From positions 13,738 to 77,737 of the forward strand of contig UQQM01000008.1 of the NCBI GenBank assembly GCA_900543205.1: a stretch of DNA of 64,000 nucleotides. Direction: 5' to 3'. A program made the position numbers and the translations under genes. The notes beneath the pieces are model-generated. The model made no database searches, was not told the DNA's origin, and saw nothing but the letters and a program-made list of their open reading frames with translations. This DNA comes from an uncultured Bacteroides sp. Lineage in GTDB: Bacteria; Bacteroidota; Bacteroidia; Bacteroidales; UBA932. Of the stretch, positions 24,455 to 33,796 are shown one piece after another. The number at the start of each line of letters is the position of its first letter. The stretch's first letter is position 1.

Positions 24455-27262
24455 ATGCGAAAGCGGCTCGCACTGCTGAACCTTCTGATTCTCTCGGCCA
24501 TGACGGCCGAAGCCCTTCCGTCATACACCTTCACGCGCTATCTCGAAAGGAACGGAATCCCTACCACCAGGGTCGAGAAGATAATACAGGACGCCGACGG
24601 GTACCTCTGGCTCGCCTCATGGTCCGGGCTGTACCGCTTCGACGGACTGCGGTTCATCAGCTTCAGGAAAAATCCCGCAGCGGCAGCCGCCAGCGCTGCG
24701 GACGAGAGGCTCGCCGACCTCAGCGGCGACAGGTTCGGACAGCTCTGGCTGCTCACCATGAACAATGTCCTGCACCGTTTCGACTGCTCTTCAGGAGAAT
24801 CCGGGAAACCGCTCGCCTATGGGATACAGGCCATCTTCAAGCTGGCCGGCGACGACTTCCGCTTCGTGACCTCCCACGGGACGGTGCTGAAAAGCGACTA
24901 CTCCAGGGACGGAAAGGACTGCACACTGTCCGAATGCCTCAGGCTGCCGAGGGGAGAGAACGTCATCTCGGTCTTCTCCGATTCGGACGGTACGGTCTGG
25001 ACCCTGACGGACAAGGGGATATACAGCGGGGAGAAGCTTGTAGCCGCCATACCCGGGCTGTGCTCCTATGAAAGCACCGACAAGCTCTACATCGGCAGCA
25101 CCGGCGGCCGGATGCTCATAGCCGGGAAAAACGGGACAAGCATAGAAAACATAGGGACGGGCATACGGGTCGAACTCATAGCCGCCGTCCCAGGCCGAGA
25201 AGAATTCCTCGCCGGCTCCGGCGAGAGCGGGCTGTTCTGCTGGAACAGGGCCGATGGGAGCGTGACACGGGTAAAGAACGACTCCTGGAACGGAGGGCCG
25301 CTCAGGCAGCAGCGCGACCGCTTCGGCAACCTCTGGATATACTCGGAGAACGGAAGCCTGAACTGGTACGACAAGGACGCCAGGAAACTGGTTCCATTCT
25401 ACAACAGCAGGCTCCAGCCGGCATGGAACCCCGAGACCCGCCTCAACGCACTGTTCGTGGACAGCCAGGGCAACCTGTGGCTCTCCGGCTCCTGGGGCGG
25501 ACTGGAGAGAGCCAGCTACAACGCGGGAGAATTCAGGCTAAGGCCCATCGACTCGCGCCCCGGCGCCTCTCCTGCCGCCAACGACGTCAGAGCCGTGTTC
25601 CAGAGCGGCGACGGCACCATATACGTGTCCACGCGGGACTGCAAGGTCCACCTGCTGGACAGCCTGCTGCACGAAATCGCCTTCTGGCAGACTGAAGCCC
25701 CGGTCTACACGATAACGCAGGCAGGCGACGGAAACATCTGGCTGGGGACCAAAGGCTCGGGGATAATCGAGAACACTGCCGGCCCGTCGGAAGCCGCGGA
25801 CTACCGGCCGCACCGCTACGCCAAATCCGAGGACTATTACGCCCCCAACAGCGAACTCATCTACGACTTCAACTCCGACAGCCCCGACAGGCTCTGGATA
25901 GCCTCGTTCGACGGCAGCCTCTCCTATGTGGACATGAGCGACAGCGAACGGCGGTTCATAAGCAAGAAGAACCTCCTCTCCTTCCCCACCGAACAGCTCA
26001 ACATGATGAGGCACGTCAGCTTCGGCCCGGACGGAAAGCTCTATGCAAGCGGGACCCTCGGTCTCTTCGTATGCCCCAACCCCGACGCAGATGCCCAGGA
26101 CCTGCGCTTCATACGCTTCCCGAGGGTGAAGGACTACGACATCCAGCACATACTGTTCACCGGCGGAGGGGAGCTCTGGGCCTCGTCTTCAGGCAACGGG
26201 TTCATCCGCCTCGAAAGCACCTCCCCTGACAGCGACATCAGGACATTCACCACGCGCAGCGGGCTCATGTCCAACTTCGTCCTCAGCGCCATAGAGGACA
26301 GGTCGGGCAACATCTGGATCGCCTCCAACGGAGGGCTCAACAAGTTCAACCCCCGGACCGGAAGCATAATAGGCTATTCCTACGGCCGCATCGGCCTGAA
26401 CATGCGTTTCAACGAAGGCAAGCCCCTGATGGCCTCCGACGGGAAAATATACTTCAACACCACTAGGGGCCTGATGTACTTCGACCCTGATGAAGTCTCC
26501 AACAGTTCCTTCGTCCCGAAGATTCTTGTGAATTCGCTGACGGTCACGGGAAAGAGAAAGAACCACGACGCCTCTGGAATCGTGAGGATGAGGAAGCGCG
26601 ACGCCCTCAACCTCAATTTCTCCGCCATCGACCTCAGCGCCCCGGAAAGGGTCATCTACTACTACATGCTCGACGGCAGGGACAGGCAGTGGAACAGCCT
26701 GGGGAACGACCCGCGCATACATATCGACAAGCTCAAGCCAGGGAAATACAGCCTCAGGCTGCGCTCGACCAACGGCGACGGAGTCTTTACGGACAACGAA
26801 AAGACCATAGAGCTGGTGGTCAGCCCCGACTTCCTGCCCTGCCTGCTCCTGGCCGTCCTGTTCCTGGGCGCGGCGGCGTTCAGCCTGACACGGCGGCGCA
26901 CGCTTCCCTCACCCGGAACGGAAGATGACCTGGACAGCGCGCAGCGGTTCAAGAAGGAGTTCTCCGAATACCTGGCTGAACATATCGACGACGGGGAGCT
27001 GAACATCACGGAGATGGCGGCGGCGATGAACATGAGCCGCTCCGCGCTCTTCGGGAAATGCCGTTCCGCCACCGGCATGGCCCCGCTGGAATACCTGAGG
27101 AGCATGAGGTTCAGCAAAGCCGCCGAAATGCTGGGCTCCGACCGACACAGCATCTCCCAGATAGCCTGGGCCACCGGATTCAACGACTCCCACTACTTCA
27201 GCAAGGCCTTCAAGCAGAAATTCGGCATGACACCCTCGGAATACCGCAGAAGACACAGGTAA
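24455..27262 (+). CDS. Membrane-bound beta-propeller/AraC one-component regulator
   Basis: 935 residues from the ATG at 24455, which starts a signal peptide (MRKRLALLNLLILSAMTAEA). Reg_prop-type propeller repeats follow (DADGYLWLASWSGLYRFDG, DSQGNLWLSGSWGGL, DRSGNIWIASNGGLNKFNP), then a Y_Y_Y-like strand domain (NFSAIDLSAPERVIYYYML), one transmembrane helix (LPCLLLAVLFLGAAAFSL) and a C-terminal AraC DNA-binding domain ending FNDSHYFSKAFKQKFGMTPS. This is the architecture of hybrid two-component systems minus histidine kinase, ATPase and receiver domains. It probably senses a periplasmic ligand and regulates nearby genes, such as the MFS exporter 20 bases downstream. Confidence 0.88.
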   Translation: MRKRLALLNLLILSAMTAEALPSYTFTRYLERNGIPTTRVEKIIQDADGYLWLASWSGLYRFDGLRFISFRKNPAAAAASAADERLADLSGDRFGQLWLLTMNNVLHRFDCSSGESGKPLAYGIQAIFKLAGDDFRFVTSHGTVLKSDYSRDGKDCTLSECLRLPRGENVISVFSDSDGTVWTLTDKGIYSGEKLVAAIPGLCSYESTDKLYIGSTGGRMLIAGKNGTSIENIGTGIRVELIAAVPGREEFLAGSGESGLFCWNRADGSVTRVKNDSWNGGPLRQQRDRFGNLWIYSENGSLNWYDKDARKLVPFYNSRLQPAWNPETRLNALFVDSQGNLWLSGSWGGLERASYNAGEFRLRPIDSRPGASPAANDVRAVFQSGDGTIYVSTRDCKVHLLDSLLHEIAFWQTEAPVYTITQAGDGNIWLGTKGSGIIENTAGPSEAADYRPHRYAKSEDYYAPNSELIYDFNSDSPDRLWIASFDGSLSYVDMSDSERRFISKKNLLSFPTEQLNMMRHVSFGPDGKLYASGTLGLFVCPNPDADAQDLRFIRFPRVKDYDIQHILFTGGGELWASSSGNGFIRLESTSPDSDIRTFTTRSGLMSNFVLSAIEDRSGNIWIASNGGLNKFNPRTGSIIGYSYGRIGLNMRFNEGKPLMASDGKIYFNTTRGLMYFDPDEVSNSSFVPKILVNSLTVTGKRKNHDASGIVRMRKRDALNLNFSAIDLSAPERVIYYYMLDGRDRQWNSLGNDPRIHIDKLKPGKYSLRLRSTNGDGVFTDNEKTIELVVSPDFLPCLLLAVLFLGAAAFSLTRRRTLPSPGTEDDLDSAQRFKKEFSEYLAEHIDDGELNITEMAAAMNMSRSALFGKCRSATGMAPLEYLRSMRFSKAAEMLGSDRHSISQIAWATGFNDSHYFSKAFKQKFGMTPSEYRRRHR

Positions 27263-27267
27263 TTTAT

Positions 27268-27275
27268 TATCTTTG
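27268..27275 (+). promoter_or_regulatory. -7 box TATCTTTG for the MFS exporter
   Basis: Exact TAnnTTTG between the regulator stop and the ATG at 27283, 7 bases before that start. Confidence 0.6.
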
Positions 27276-27282
27276 CGCCCCG

Positions 27283-28479
27283 ATGGAAACCAGAGTAAAA
27301 ACTACCGCCGGGGCCGCAATGCCCGTGCTGATTGCGCTAAGCGTCGCGCATTTCATCAACGACCTGCTGCAGACCACCGTCACCTCGGCATATCCGATAA
27401 TAAAGGATGACCTCGACCTGAACTTCGCGCAGATAGGCTCGATAACCTTCGTCTACCAGCTCGCAGCATCGGTGTTCCAGCCTCTCGTGGGCATGCTTTT
27501 CGACAGGAAACCGTTCCGTGGCAGCATGGAGCTGGCCACCACCTTCACCCTGCTCGGCATCATCTGCCTCGCGCTGGCCCCCAACCTCGCCGGCATATAT
27601 CTCGCCGTGTTCACCATAGGCATAGGCTCCTCGATAATCCATCCCGAAGCCTCGCGCATCACCTCGCTCGCCTCCGGTGGCAGACGTGGTCTGGCCCAGT
27701 CCATCTTCCAGGTGGGCGGCAACTTCGGAGGCGCGGTCGGCCCGCTCATCATAGCCGTCACGGTCGTCCCCTACGGACGCAGCCACTTCCTTTGGTTCGT
27801 CCTGCTCTCGGCCGTTTCCTACGCCGTCACGGCCTTCATCAGCCGCTGGTACAATTCCTATCTCGACACCCACGGCCACAACTCCAGGGCCACGTCATTC
27901 AGGCCTCGCCCGCTCCGCCTCGGCGCCACCATAGCCGTCATAGCGCTCATCTGCGTGCTCATAATATCCAAGTACATCTATCTGGAAAGCCTGAAGAACT
28001 ACTATACCTTCTACCTGCTGGAGAAGTTCGGCATCAGCGTGCAGCTCTCCCAGGTCTTCCTCTTCGTGTTCCTGTTCGCGACTGCTGCCGGAACGCTCGT
28101 GGGCGGCCCCGTCGGCGACAGGATAGGCCGGAAATACGTGATTCTGCTGTCGATAGTGGGCACCGCTCCGTTCAGCCTCGCGATGCCCCACACGGGGCTG
28201 GCCGCCACTGCGGCGCTGAGCTTCTGCTCGGGCTTCATCCTTTCATCGGCCTTCCCGGCCATACTGCTGTACGCCCAGGAGCTTCTGCCCAACAAGCTCG
28301 GCATGGTCTCGGGGTTGTTCTTCGGCTTCGCCTTCGGAATCGGAGGCATAGTGGCGGCCGTGCTGGGCAATATGATAGACCTCCACGGCATCGAATACGT
28401 CTACCGCATCGTGGCCTGGTCGCCGCTCATCGGTCTGGCCGCCATCTTCCTTCCGGATCTGCAGAAGAAAGTGCGGTGA
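27283..28479 (+). CDS. MFS transporter, fosmidomycin-resistance (Fsr) type
   Basis: 398 residues from the ATG at 27283. About twelve membrane helices; the N-terminal motif AHFINDLLQTTVTSAYPIIK and FAQIGSITFVYQLAASVFQP are characteristic of Fsr-type exporters, and the loop GDRIGRKY is the MFS signature. Fsr exports fosmidomycin in Escherichia coli; the natural substrate here is unknown. It has its own promoter directly after the AraC-type regulator gene, which may control it. Confidence 0.87.
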   Translation: METRVKTTAGAAMPVLIALSVAHFINDLLQTTVTSAYPIIKDDLDLNFAQIGSITFVYQLAASVFQPLVGMLFDRKPFRGSMELATTFTLLGIICLALAPNLAGIYLAVFTIGIGSSIIHPEASRITSLASGGRRGLAQSIFQVGGNFGGAVGPLIIAVTVVPYGRSHFLWFVLLSAVSYAVTAFISRWYNSYLDTHGHNSRATSFRPRPLRLGATIAVIALICVLIISKYIYLESLKNYYTFYLLEKFGISVQLSQVFLFVFLFATAAGTLVGGPVGDRIGRKYVILLSIVGTAPFSLAMPHTGLAATAALSFCSGFILSSAFPAILLYAQELLPNKLGMVSGLFFGFAFGIGGIVAAVLGNMIDLHGIEYVYRIVAWSPLIGLAAIFLPDLQKKVR

Positions 28480-28515
28480 AACCGCCCCTCCGGCGTCTGT
28501 ACGGCATATTATTTG

Positions 28516-28535
28516 TACGTTTTTACCGGTTCGGT
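28516..28535 (+). promoter_or_regulatory. Candidate promoter/operator of the RND operon
   Basis: TACGTTTT (28516-28523) matches TAnnTTTG except the last base. Immediately after it is a short dyad ACCG-GTT-CGGT (28525-28535) that would cover the transcription start and could bind the TetR protein. Weak evidence. Confidence 0.3.
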
Positions 28536-28560
28536 CGAAAATTCCAATCAGACGGTAGAA

Positions 28561-29163
28561 ATGAGCAAGGACGTACGGAAAAAGATTCTTGAAGCCGCAT
28601 CGGAGGCCTTCTCCGCATACGGCTACGACAAGACCACGGTGGAGGACATTGCCAAAATGGCGGACAAGGCCAAGACCACCGTCTACTATTGTTTCGAAGG
28701 GAAGGCGGAAATCTTCTCGGCCGCCCTGGAAGAGGAGGTCAGGGCCATGCAGGACGGGCTCTCGGTCTACCTCAACCCGGCGTCCGGGAACATCGTGCCC
28801 AGCCTGCGCGACTACCTCAAGAAACGCATGGACGTCCTGCTGGGTTCACGGCTCTACAGGAAATTTCTGGTCGAAGCCATAAAGCGAGGCAACAGAAGCG
28901 AGCTCGGAAGCATCCTCTTAAAGGCACGCGAACCGCTCGACCTGGCCGAAAGGCAGTTCTTCAGCCTGGTATGCGCGTTCGCAAAGGAGACCGGCGCCCT
29001 CGACAACAAGGTCGAACCGGAAATCTTCGCCGAGATGCTCACGATGGTGCTCCGGGGCGTGGAGGTGCAGATACTGCTGTCCGACGACGAGGCGGCTTCG
29101 ATGGCCACCTACGACGAAATGGTGAACTTCATTACAAACACAGATAACTACAGCGGAAGATGA
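28561..29163 (+). CDS. TetR-family regulator of the RND operon
   Basis: 200 residues from the ATG at 28561; the upstream in-frame extension is not needed. The N-terminal helix-turn-helix is typical (KILEAASEAFSAYGYDKTTV, EDIAKMADKAKTTVYYCFEG), with a divergent ligand-binding C-terminus. First gene of an efflux operon; its stop overlaps the lipoprotein start (ATGA). It probably represses the operon and responds to a pump substrate; the ligand cannot be predicted. Confidence 0.9.
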   Translation: MSKDVRKKILEAASEAFSAYGYDKTTVEDIAKMADKAKTTVYYCFEGKAEIFSAALEEEVRAMQDGLSVYLNPASGNIVPSLRDYLKKRMDVLLGSRLYRKFLVEAIKRGNRSELGSILLKAREPLDLAERQFFSLVCAFAKETGALDNKVEPEIFAEMLTMVLRGVEVQILLSDDEAASMATYDEMVNFITNTDNYSGR

Positions 29164-29678
29164 AAAAGATATTGATTGCGGCAGCCCTCATGGCCGCAGC
29201 CTGTTCCTGCACCAAGGAGGGGACGGCGAGATTCGAGGGATACTACTCCTACAAGACCAGCGGAACGATCAGCTTCGAGGCTACATCGGCCGCGTCCTCG
29301 GAATCCGAGCTCGCCCCCGACGAGATGACCTTCAGCATATCTCCGGAATCCGGCCAGCTCAACATCCTCACGCGTGACAGGAAATCCGGGACGCTGGTGC
29401 TGACGATGAACGCCGTCGCGGGCGGGGTCGCCAAGGTTGAGGGCAAGGCCGAAGGGAGCAGCCTGACACTCGAGGATTTCAGCAAGCATGTGAGCTTCGG
29501 ACTGTCCAGCTCCGCCGTCGAAAGAAGCCATGACTTCACCTTCAGCGGCAGCGGCGAGCGGCTCGACGACATGCTCCTGATAGATTTCACGGCAAGCGGC
29601 TCCATGGACTACATGGGCCGGAGCTATGTGGTGACAGGTTCTGACATAAAATGCGTGGCAAGACTCAACGACAGATGA
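29160..29678 (+). CDS. Small lipoprotein in the RND operon
   Basis: 172 residues with a lipoprotein signal (MKKILIAAALMAAACSC; lipid cysteine near 15). The mature part has a beta-rich pattern with repeated SGT/SGSG turns and no family I recognise. It resembles the lipocalin-like or DUF4840-type lipoproteins of Bacteroidota only in general layout. It overlaps both neighbours by ATGA, so it belongs to the efflux operon and may be an accessory periplasmic component. Confidence 0.8.
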   Translation: MKKILIAAALMAAACSCTKEGTARFEGYYSYKTSGTISFEATSAASSESELAPDEMTFSISPESGQLNILTRDRKSGTLVLTMNAVAGGVAKVEGKAEGSSLTLEDFSKHVSFGLSSSAVERSHDFTFSGSGERLDDMLLIDFTASGSMDYMGRSYVVTGSDIKCVARLNDR

Positions 29679-30700
29679 AAAGGATTCCGATATATATCGC
29701 TGCCCTGCTGGTTCTCGCAGGCTGCAATTCCACCGGCGGACGGACAGGTTCCGCTGAAAGGGCGCCGATAGCGGTGAAGGTACAGGAAATCACCGACGTA
29801 AGCTCCGCCGGTATCATTTCCTACGTGGGCACCGCCGAGGCCGTCAGGTCCACGGTGATATCCGCACCCAACGCCGGACGCCTGGTATCGCTTAACGCAG
29901 GCAGAGGCGACAGGGTGAGCGCAGGGCAGGTTCTCGGCCAGATCGAGTCCCAGACCGTGCGCAGCACTTGGCAGATGGCCCAGGCCACCCTCAGCCAGGC
30001 CGAGGACGGATACGAGCGCGCAAGCAAGGTCTACAGCTCGGGCAGCATCTCGGAGGTGCAGATGGTGGAGATCAACACCAAGCTGAGCCAGGCCCGCGCA
30101 GCCGCCGAGGCGGCGCAGAACGCGCTCGACGAATGCACGCTCAAGGCTCCTTTCGACGGCTATGTCGCCGAGGTGATGGCCGACGAAAGCGTGCAGCTGA
30201 ACATGTTCGACCCCGTCCTCAGGCTCATGGACATCTCCGAAATCATCATACGCTTCGCGGTTCCGGAAAGCGAGATCAACAGCCTGCATGTCGGCCAGGA
30301 AGTCAGCGTGGACGTGGCCGCGACCGGCTCCGCCGCCCTGAAGGGCAGGATACTCTCCAAGGGCATATCGGCGTCGCCTCTCTCCCACAGCTACGACTGC
30401 ACCGCCAGCCTTGACGCCGGCCCCGGGAAGCTCATGCCTGGTATGGTCTGCGAAGTCCATGTCAGCGAGCGCGGCGGCCACGGAGCCGTGGTGCCGGCAT
30501 CGGTAGTGCAGACTGGCGCCGAAAGCCGCTATCTCTGGACCGTGCGTGACGGACGCGCGCAGAAGACCCCGGTCAAGGTCGGAGGATTCTCCGGCAACGG
30601 AGTGATCATCACCGAAGGCCTGGACGAAGGCGACCTCGTCATCGTGGAAGGCTATCAGAAAGTTTCATCCGGAATGAAGGTCACGACGGAGGAGGAATAG
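29675..30700 (+). CDS. RND periplasmic adaptor (membrane fusion protein)
   Basis: 341 residues from the ATG at 29675, overlapping the lipoprotein stop as ATGA. Lipoprotein signal MKRIPIYIAALLVLAGC. The halves of the lipoyl domain (SAPNAGRLVSLNAGRGDRVS and ALDECTLKAPFDGYVAEV) flank an alpha-helical hairpin, then beta-barrel and membrane-proximal domains (MPGMVCEVHVSE, VPASVVQTG). It links the inner-membrane pump to the TolC channel. The pump gene begins at the next base. Confidence 0.93.
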   Translation: MKRIPIYIAALLVLAGCNSTGGRTGSAERAPIAVKVQEITDVSSAGIISYVGTAEAVRSTVISAPNAGRLVSLNAGRGDRVSAGQVLGQIESQTVRSTWQMAQATLSQAEDGYERASKVYSSGSISEVQMVEINTKLSQARAAAEAAQNALDECTLKAPFDGYVAEVMADESVQLNMFDPVLRLMDISEIIIRFAVPESEINSLHVGQEVSVDVAATGSAALKGRILSKGISASPLSHSYDCTASLDAGPGKLMPGMVCEVHVSERGGHGAVVPASVVQTGAESRYLWTVRDGRAQKTPVKVGGFSGNGVIITEGLDEGDLVIVEGYQKVSSGMKVTTEEE

Positions 30701-33700
30701 ATGGAGAACAGGAAATCATCTCTCATACTCTGGACGATAAGGCACAAGTCCATCATCTACCTGATTCTGGTGGTGCTGGTGGGAATCGGCATCTACGGAA
30801 TCTCGAAGATGAACAAGGACGAATATCCTTCGTTCGAAATCAAGCAGGGCCTTGTGGCCGCCGTCTACCCCGGAGCGTCTTCGCTCCAGGTGGAAGAGCA
30901 GGTCGCAAAACCCGTGGAGCAGGTGCTGCTCTCGTTCGACGAGGTCAACAGCCAGAATCTCCAGATCACCTCGAAGGACGGCATCTGCTACATGCTCGTC
31001 GACCTCACCTCCCCCGCCCGCACCAAGGACGAGGTGTGGTCCAAAATCAAGATGAAGCTTGACGAGACCAAGAGCACCCTGCCTCCCGGCGTGCTGGCAC
31101 TCGTGGTCATTGACGACTTCGCATCGGTCTCCTCCTCGCTGATTGCGATGGAGTCCGAAGACAAGAGCTATAGCGAGCTCATGGAGCTCGCCGACGAACT
31201 CTGCGAAAGGCTCAGGACGATTCCCGAGCTGGCGGCCGTGACCGTCTACGGCGGGCTCGACGAGGAGATTGCGGTGACCGTGGACATGGAGAAGCTCTCG
31301 AGCTACGGCATCTCCCCTACGAGCCTGATGCTGGGCTACCAGAGCTCCACGCTGCAGCTCCCCAGCGGAAGCTTCAACTCCGGATACGCCAATTCCCCCA
31401 TCCACATCAGCTCGCCCGTCGGCAGCGAACGCGAGATAGCAGAAAGGATAGTCTGGAGCGATCCTGCGGGCGGCATAGTGAGGCTCAAGGACATAGCCAC
31501 GGTGGAAAGGCGCTACAAGGCTCCCGATTCGTTCGTCAACTACAACGGGAACTCCTGCCTGATAATCTCGGTGGAGATGCGCTCCGACAATGACATCGTG
31601 GCCTTCGGCAAGGAGCTCGACAAGGTGATAGACGAATACGAGCAGGATCTGCCCGAGAGCGTGACCCTGACACGCATTACTGACCAGCCCAAGCTGGTGC
31701 GCAATTCAGTGTTTTCCTTCCTCAGGGACCTCGTGATTTCAATGGTCGTCGTGATTCTGGTGATGCTGATGCTCTTCCCCATGAAATCGGCGCTCATCGC
31801 AAGTTCCGGAGTGCCCGTGTGCACGGCAGTCGCCCTGGCGGTCATGTACCTGACCGGAATCGGGCTCAACACGGTCTCGCTGGCAGCCCTGATAGTGGTA
31901 CTCGGAATGATAGTCGATGACTCGATAATCACGATGGACGGCTATATGGGAGAGCTGGGCAAAGGCATGACCCGCGAAGAGGCGGCCCAATCGAGCGCAC
32001 GCGAGCTCATGATGCCCATGATTACGGCGACCACGGGGCTGAGCCTGATGTTCTTCCCGGCCATGGGTCTCATCACCGGCTATCTCGGAGACTTCGTGAC
32101 CTACTTCCCCTGGGTCGTGGCAATCGCCCTGACCGCCTCGCTCTTCTACGCCATATTCGTGGTGCCTTCGCTCGAGGTCAGGTTCATACGCAGCGCCAAC
32201 ATCGAGCAGGACAACATCTTCTCGCGCATACAGAAGAAATTCTTCTACGGACTGCAGAAGGCCTACGACACCGCACAGGACTGGTGCTTCCGCCATCCCA
32301 GGATGACGCTCTCAGCCGGAGTCGGAGCCGTGGCTCTCGCCGTCGTGCTCTTCTTCCAGCTCAACATCCAGATGATGCCCATGGCCGACAGGGACTTCTT
32401 CGCAGTCGAAGTCACCCTGGACAGCAATGCCGGCCTGGAGGACACCAGGGCGGTCGTGGACTCGCTGCAGAACATGATGCTGCGCGACGGGCGCGTGGAA
32501 TCGGTCACGTCGTTCATAGGCAACAGCGCCCCGCGCTTCACCGCGACCTACACCCCTGCCACTCCCTCGCCCAACTACGCACAGCTCATAGTAAACACCA
32601 GGTCGATTGAGGCGACCAAATCCATACTCCCGGAATACGAGGAGAAATACGAGCATTATTTCCCCGAAGCCCTGATACGCATCAAGCAGATGGACTATCA
32701 GGCGGCCACTCCCATAGAGATACGCGTGCAGGGAGCCGATTTCGACTCCATCAAGCCTGTGGCCGACACAGTCAGGGCCTACCTTCAGGCCCATGACAGG
32801 GAGATGAAATGGGTCCACAGCACGGCCGACGACTACCTGAGCTGTGTGGAAGTCAGCCTCGACGCGGACGAGGCGGCAAGGCTCGGAGTCAACAAGGCCA
32901 TGCTCTCGCTCTCGCTCGCCGGGACGCTGGGAAGCCAGCCGCTCGCCTCGCTCTGGGAGGGCGACAAGGCGATTCCGGTCAATCTCTACAGCTCCGGGGT
33001 CAGAGACGGAATGCCCTACGACATGATAGGCAACCAGCAGGTCAGCACCTCGATGCCGGGCATAAGCGTGCCCCTGAGGCAGGTGGCAGATGTCACGCCG
33101 GGATGGGAGCCCGCCCAGCGCATACGCTACGCCAGCGAGGAGACCATCATAGTCTCCGCCGACATGAAGTCCGGGCAGAGCCAGCCGGCTTCGATGAAGC
33201 ATATCAGGAAATTCATCGACGGCCTGCAGCTGCCGGAGGGAGTCCACATAAGCTACGGAGGCCTGACCGCAATCAACACCGGGGTGATTCCCGAGATTCT
33301 GATGAGCTTCATCTGCGCCGTGGCCGTGCTCTTCCTCTTCCTGCTCCTGCATTTCCGTAAGATCTCCATAGCGATTCTGGCCATAGTGCTCAGCGCGCTC
33401 TGCCTGTTCGGAGCTTTCCTGGGCCTCTGGATATTCGGGCTGGACTTCAGCATCACAGCCGTGCTCGGACTCATAAGCCTCGTGGGCATCATTGTCCGCA
33501 ACGGCATAATACTCTTCGAATATGCGGAGGAGCTGCGCTTCCAGCGCGGGCTGCCGGTCAAGGAAGCTGCGGCCATGGCGGGCAAGCGCAGGATGCGGCC
33601 CATCTTCCTGACCTCATGCACCACGGCGCTCGGGGTATTGCCCATGATTCTCAGCGGCGACCAGCTATGGCTGCCAATGGGGGTGGTGATATGCTTCGGC

Positions 33701-33796
33701 ACCCTGCTCTCCGTAATCATGATAACCCTGATCATGCCCGTCTCCTACTGGCAGATTTTCAGAAAGGACAGGCGTCCAAAGGAGGTGAACGAATGA
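30701..33796 (+). CDS. RND efflux pump permease (AcrB family)
   Basis: 1031 residues, standard length, twelve membrane helices with two large periplasmic loops. TM4 contains the proton-relay pair in GMIVDDSIITMDG (aspartates near 405-406), so proton drive is likely. N-terminal YPGASSLQVEEQVAKPVEQ is an RND signature, and the C-terminal GKRRMRPIFLTSCTTALGV matches the second repeat. It exports small molecules through the adaptor and TolC; substrates unknown. It overlaps the tolC-type gene by ATGA. Confidence 0.95.
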   Translation: MENRKSSLILWTIRHKSIIYLILVVLVGIGIYGISKMNKDEYPSFEIKQGLVAAVYPGASSLQVEEQVAKPVEQVLLSFDEVNSQNLQITSKDGICYMLVDLTSPARTKDEVWSKIKMKLDETKSTLPPGVLALVVIDDFASVSSSLIAMESEDKSYSELMELADELCERLRTIPELAAVTVYGGLDEEIAVTVDMEKLSSYGISPTSLMLGYQSSTLQLPSGSFNSGYANSPIHISSPVGSEREIAERIVWSDPAGGIVRLKDIATVERRYKAPDSFVNYNGNSCLIISVEMRSDNDIVAFGKELDKVIDEYEQDLPESVTLTRITDQPKLVRNSVFSFLRDLVISMVVVILVMLMLFPMKSALIASSGVPVCTAVALAVMYLTGIGLNTVSLAALIVVLGMIVDDSIITMDGYMGELGKGMTREEAAQSSARELMMPMITATTGLSLMFFPAMGLITGYLGDFVTYFPWVVAIALTASLFYAIFVVPSLEVRFIRSANIEQDNIFSRIQKKFFYGLQKAYDTAQDWCFRHPRMTLSAGVGAVALAVVLFFQLNIQMMPMADRDFFAVEVTLDSNAGLEDTRAVVDSLQNMMLRDGRVESVTSFIGNSAPRFTATYTPATPSPNYAQLIVNTRSIEATKSILPEYEEKYEHYFPEALIRIKQMDYQAATPIEIRVQGADFDSIKPVADTVRAYLQAHDREMKWVHSTADDYLSCVEVSLDADEAARLGVNKAMLSLSLAGTLGSQPLASLWEGDKAIPVNLYSSGVRDGMPYDMIGNQQVSTSMPGISVPLRQVADVTPGWEPAQRIRYASEETIIVSADMKSGQSQPASMKHIRKFIDGLQLPEGVHISYGGLTAINTGVIPEILMSFICAVAVLFLFLLLHFRKISIAILAIVLSALCLFGAFLGLWIFGLDFSITAVLGLISLVGIIVRNGIILFEYAEELRFQRGLPVKEAAAMAGKRRMRPIFLTSCTTALGVLPMILSGDQLWLPMGVVICFGTLLSVIMITLIMPVSYWQIFRKDRRPKEVNE

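Noticed and set aside
28554-28560. Start of TetR 1 at an upstream in-frame codon (28513)
   Set aside because: The extension would include the promoter-like TACGTTTT; family members begin close to MSKDVRKKIL.
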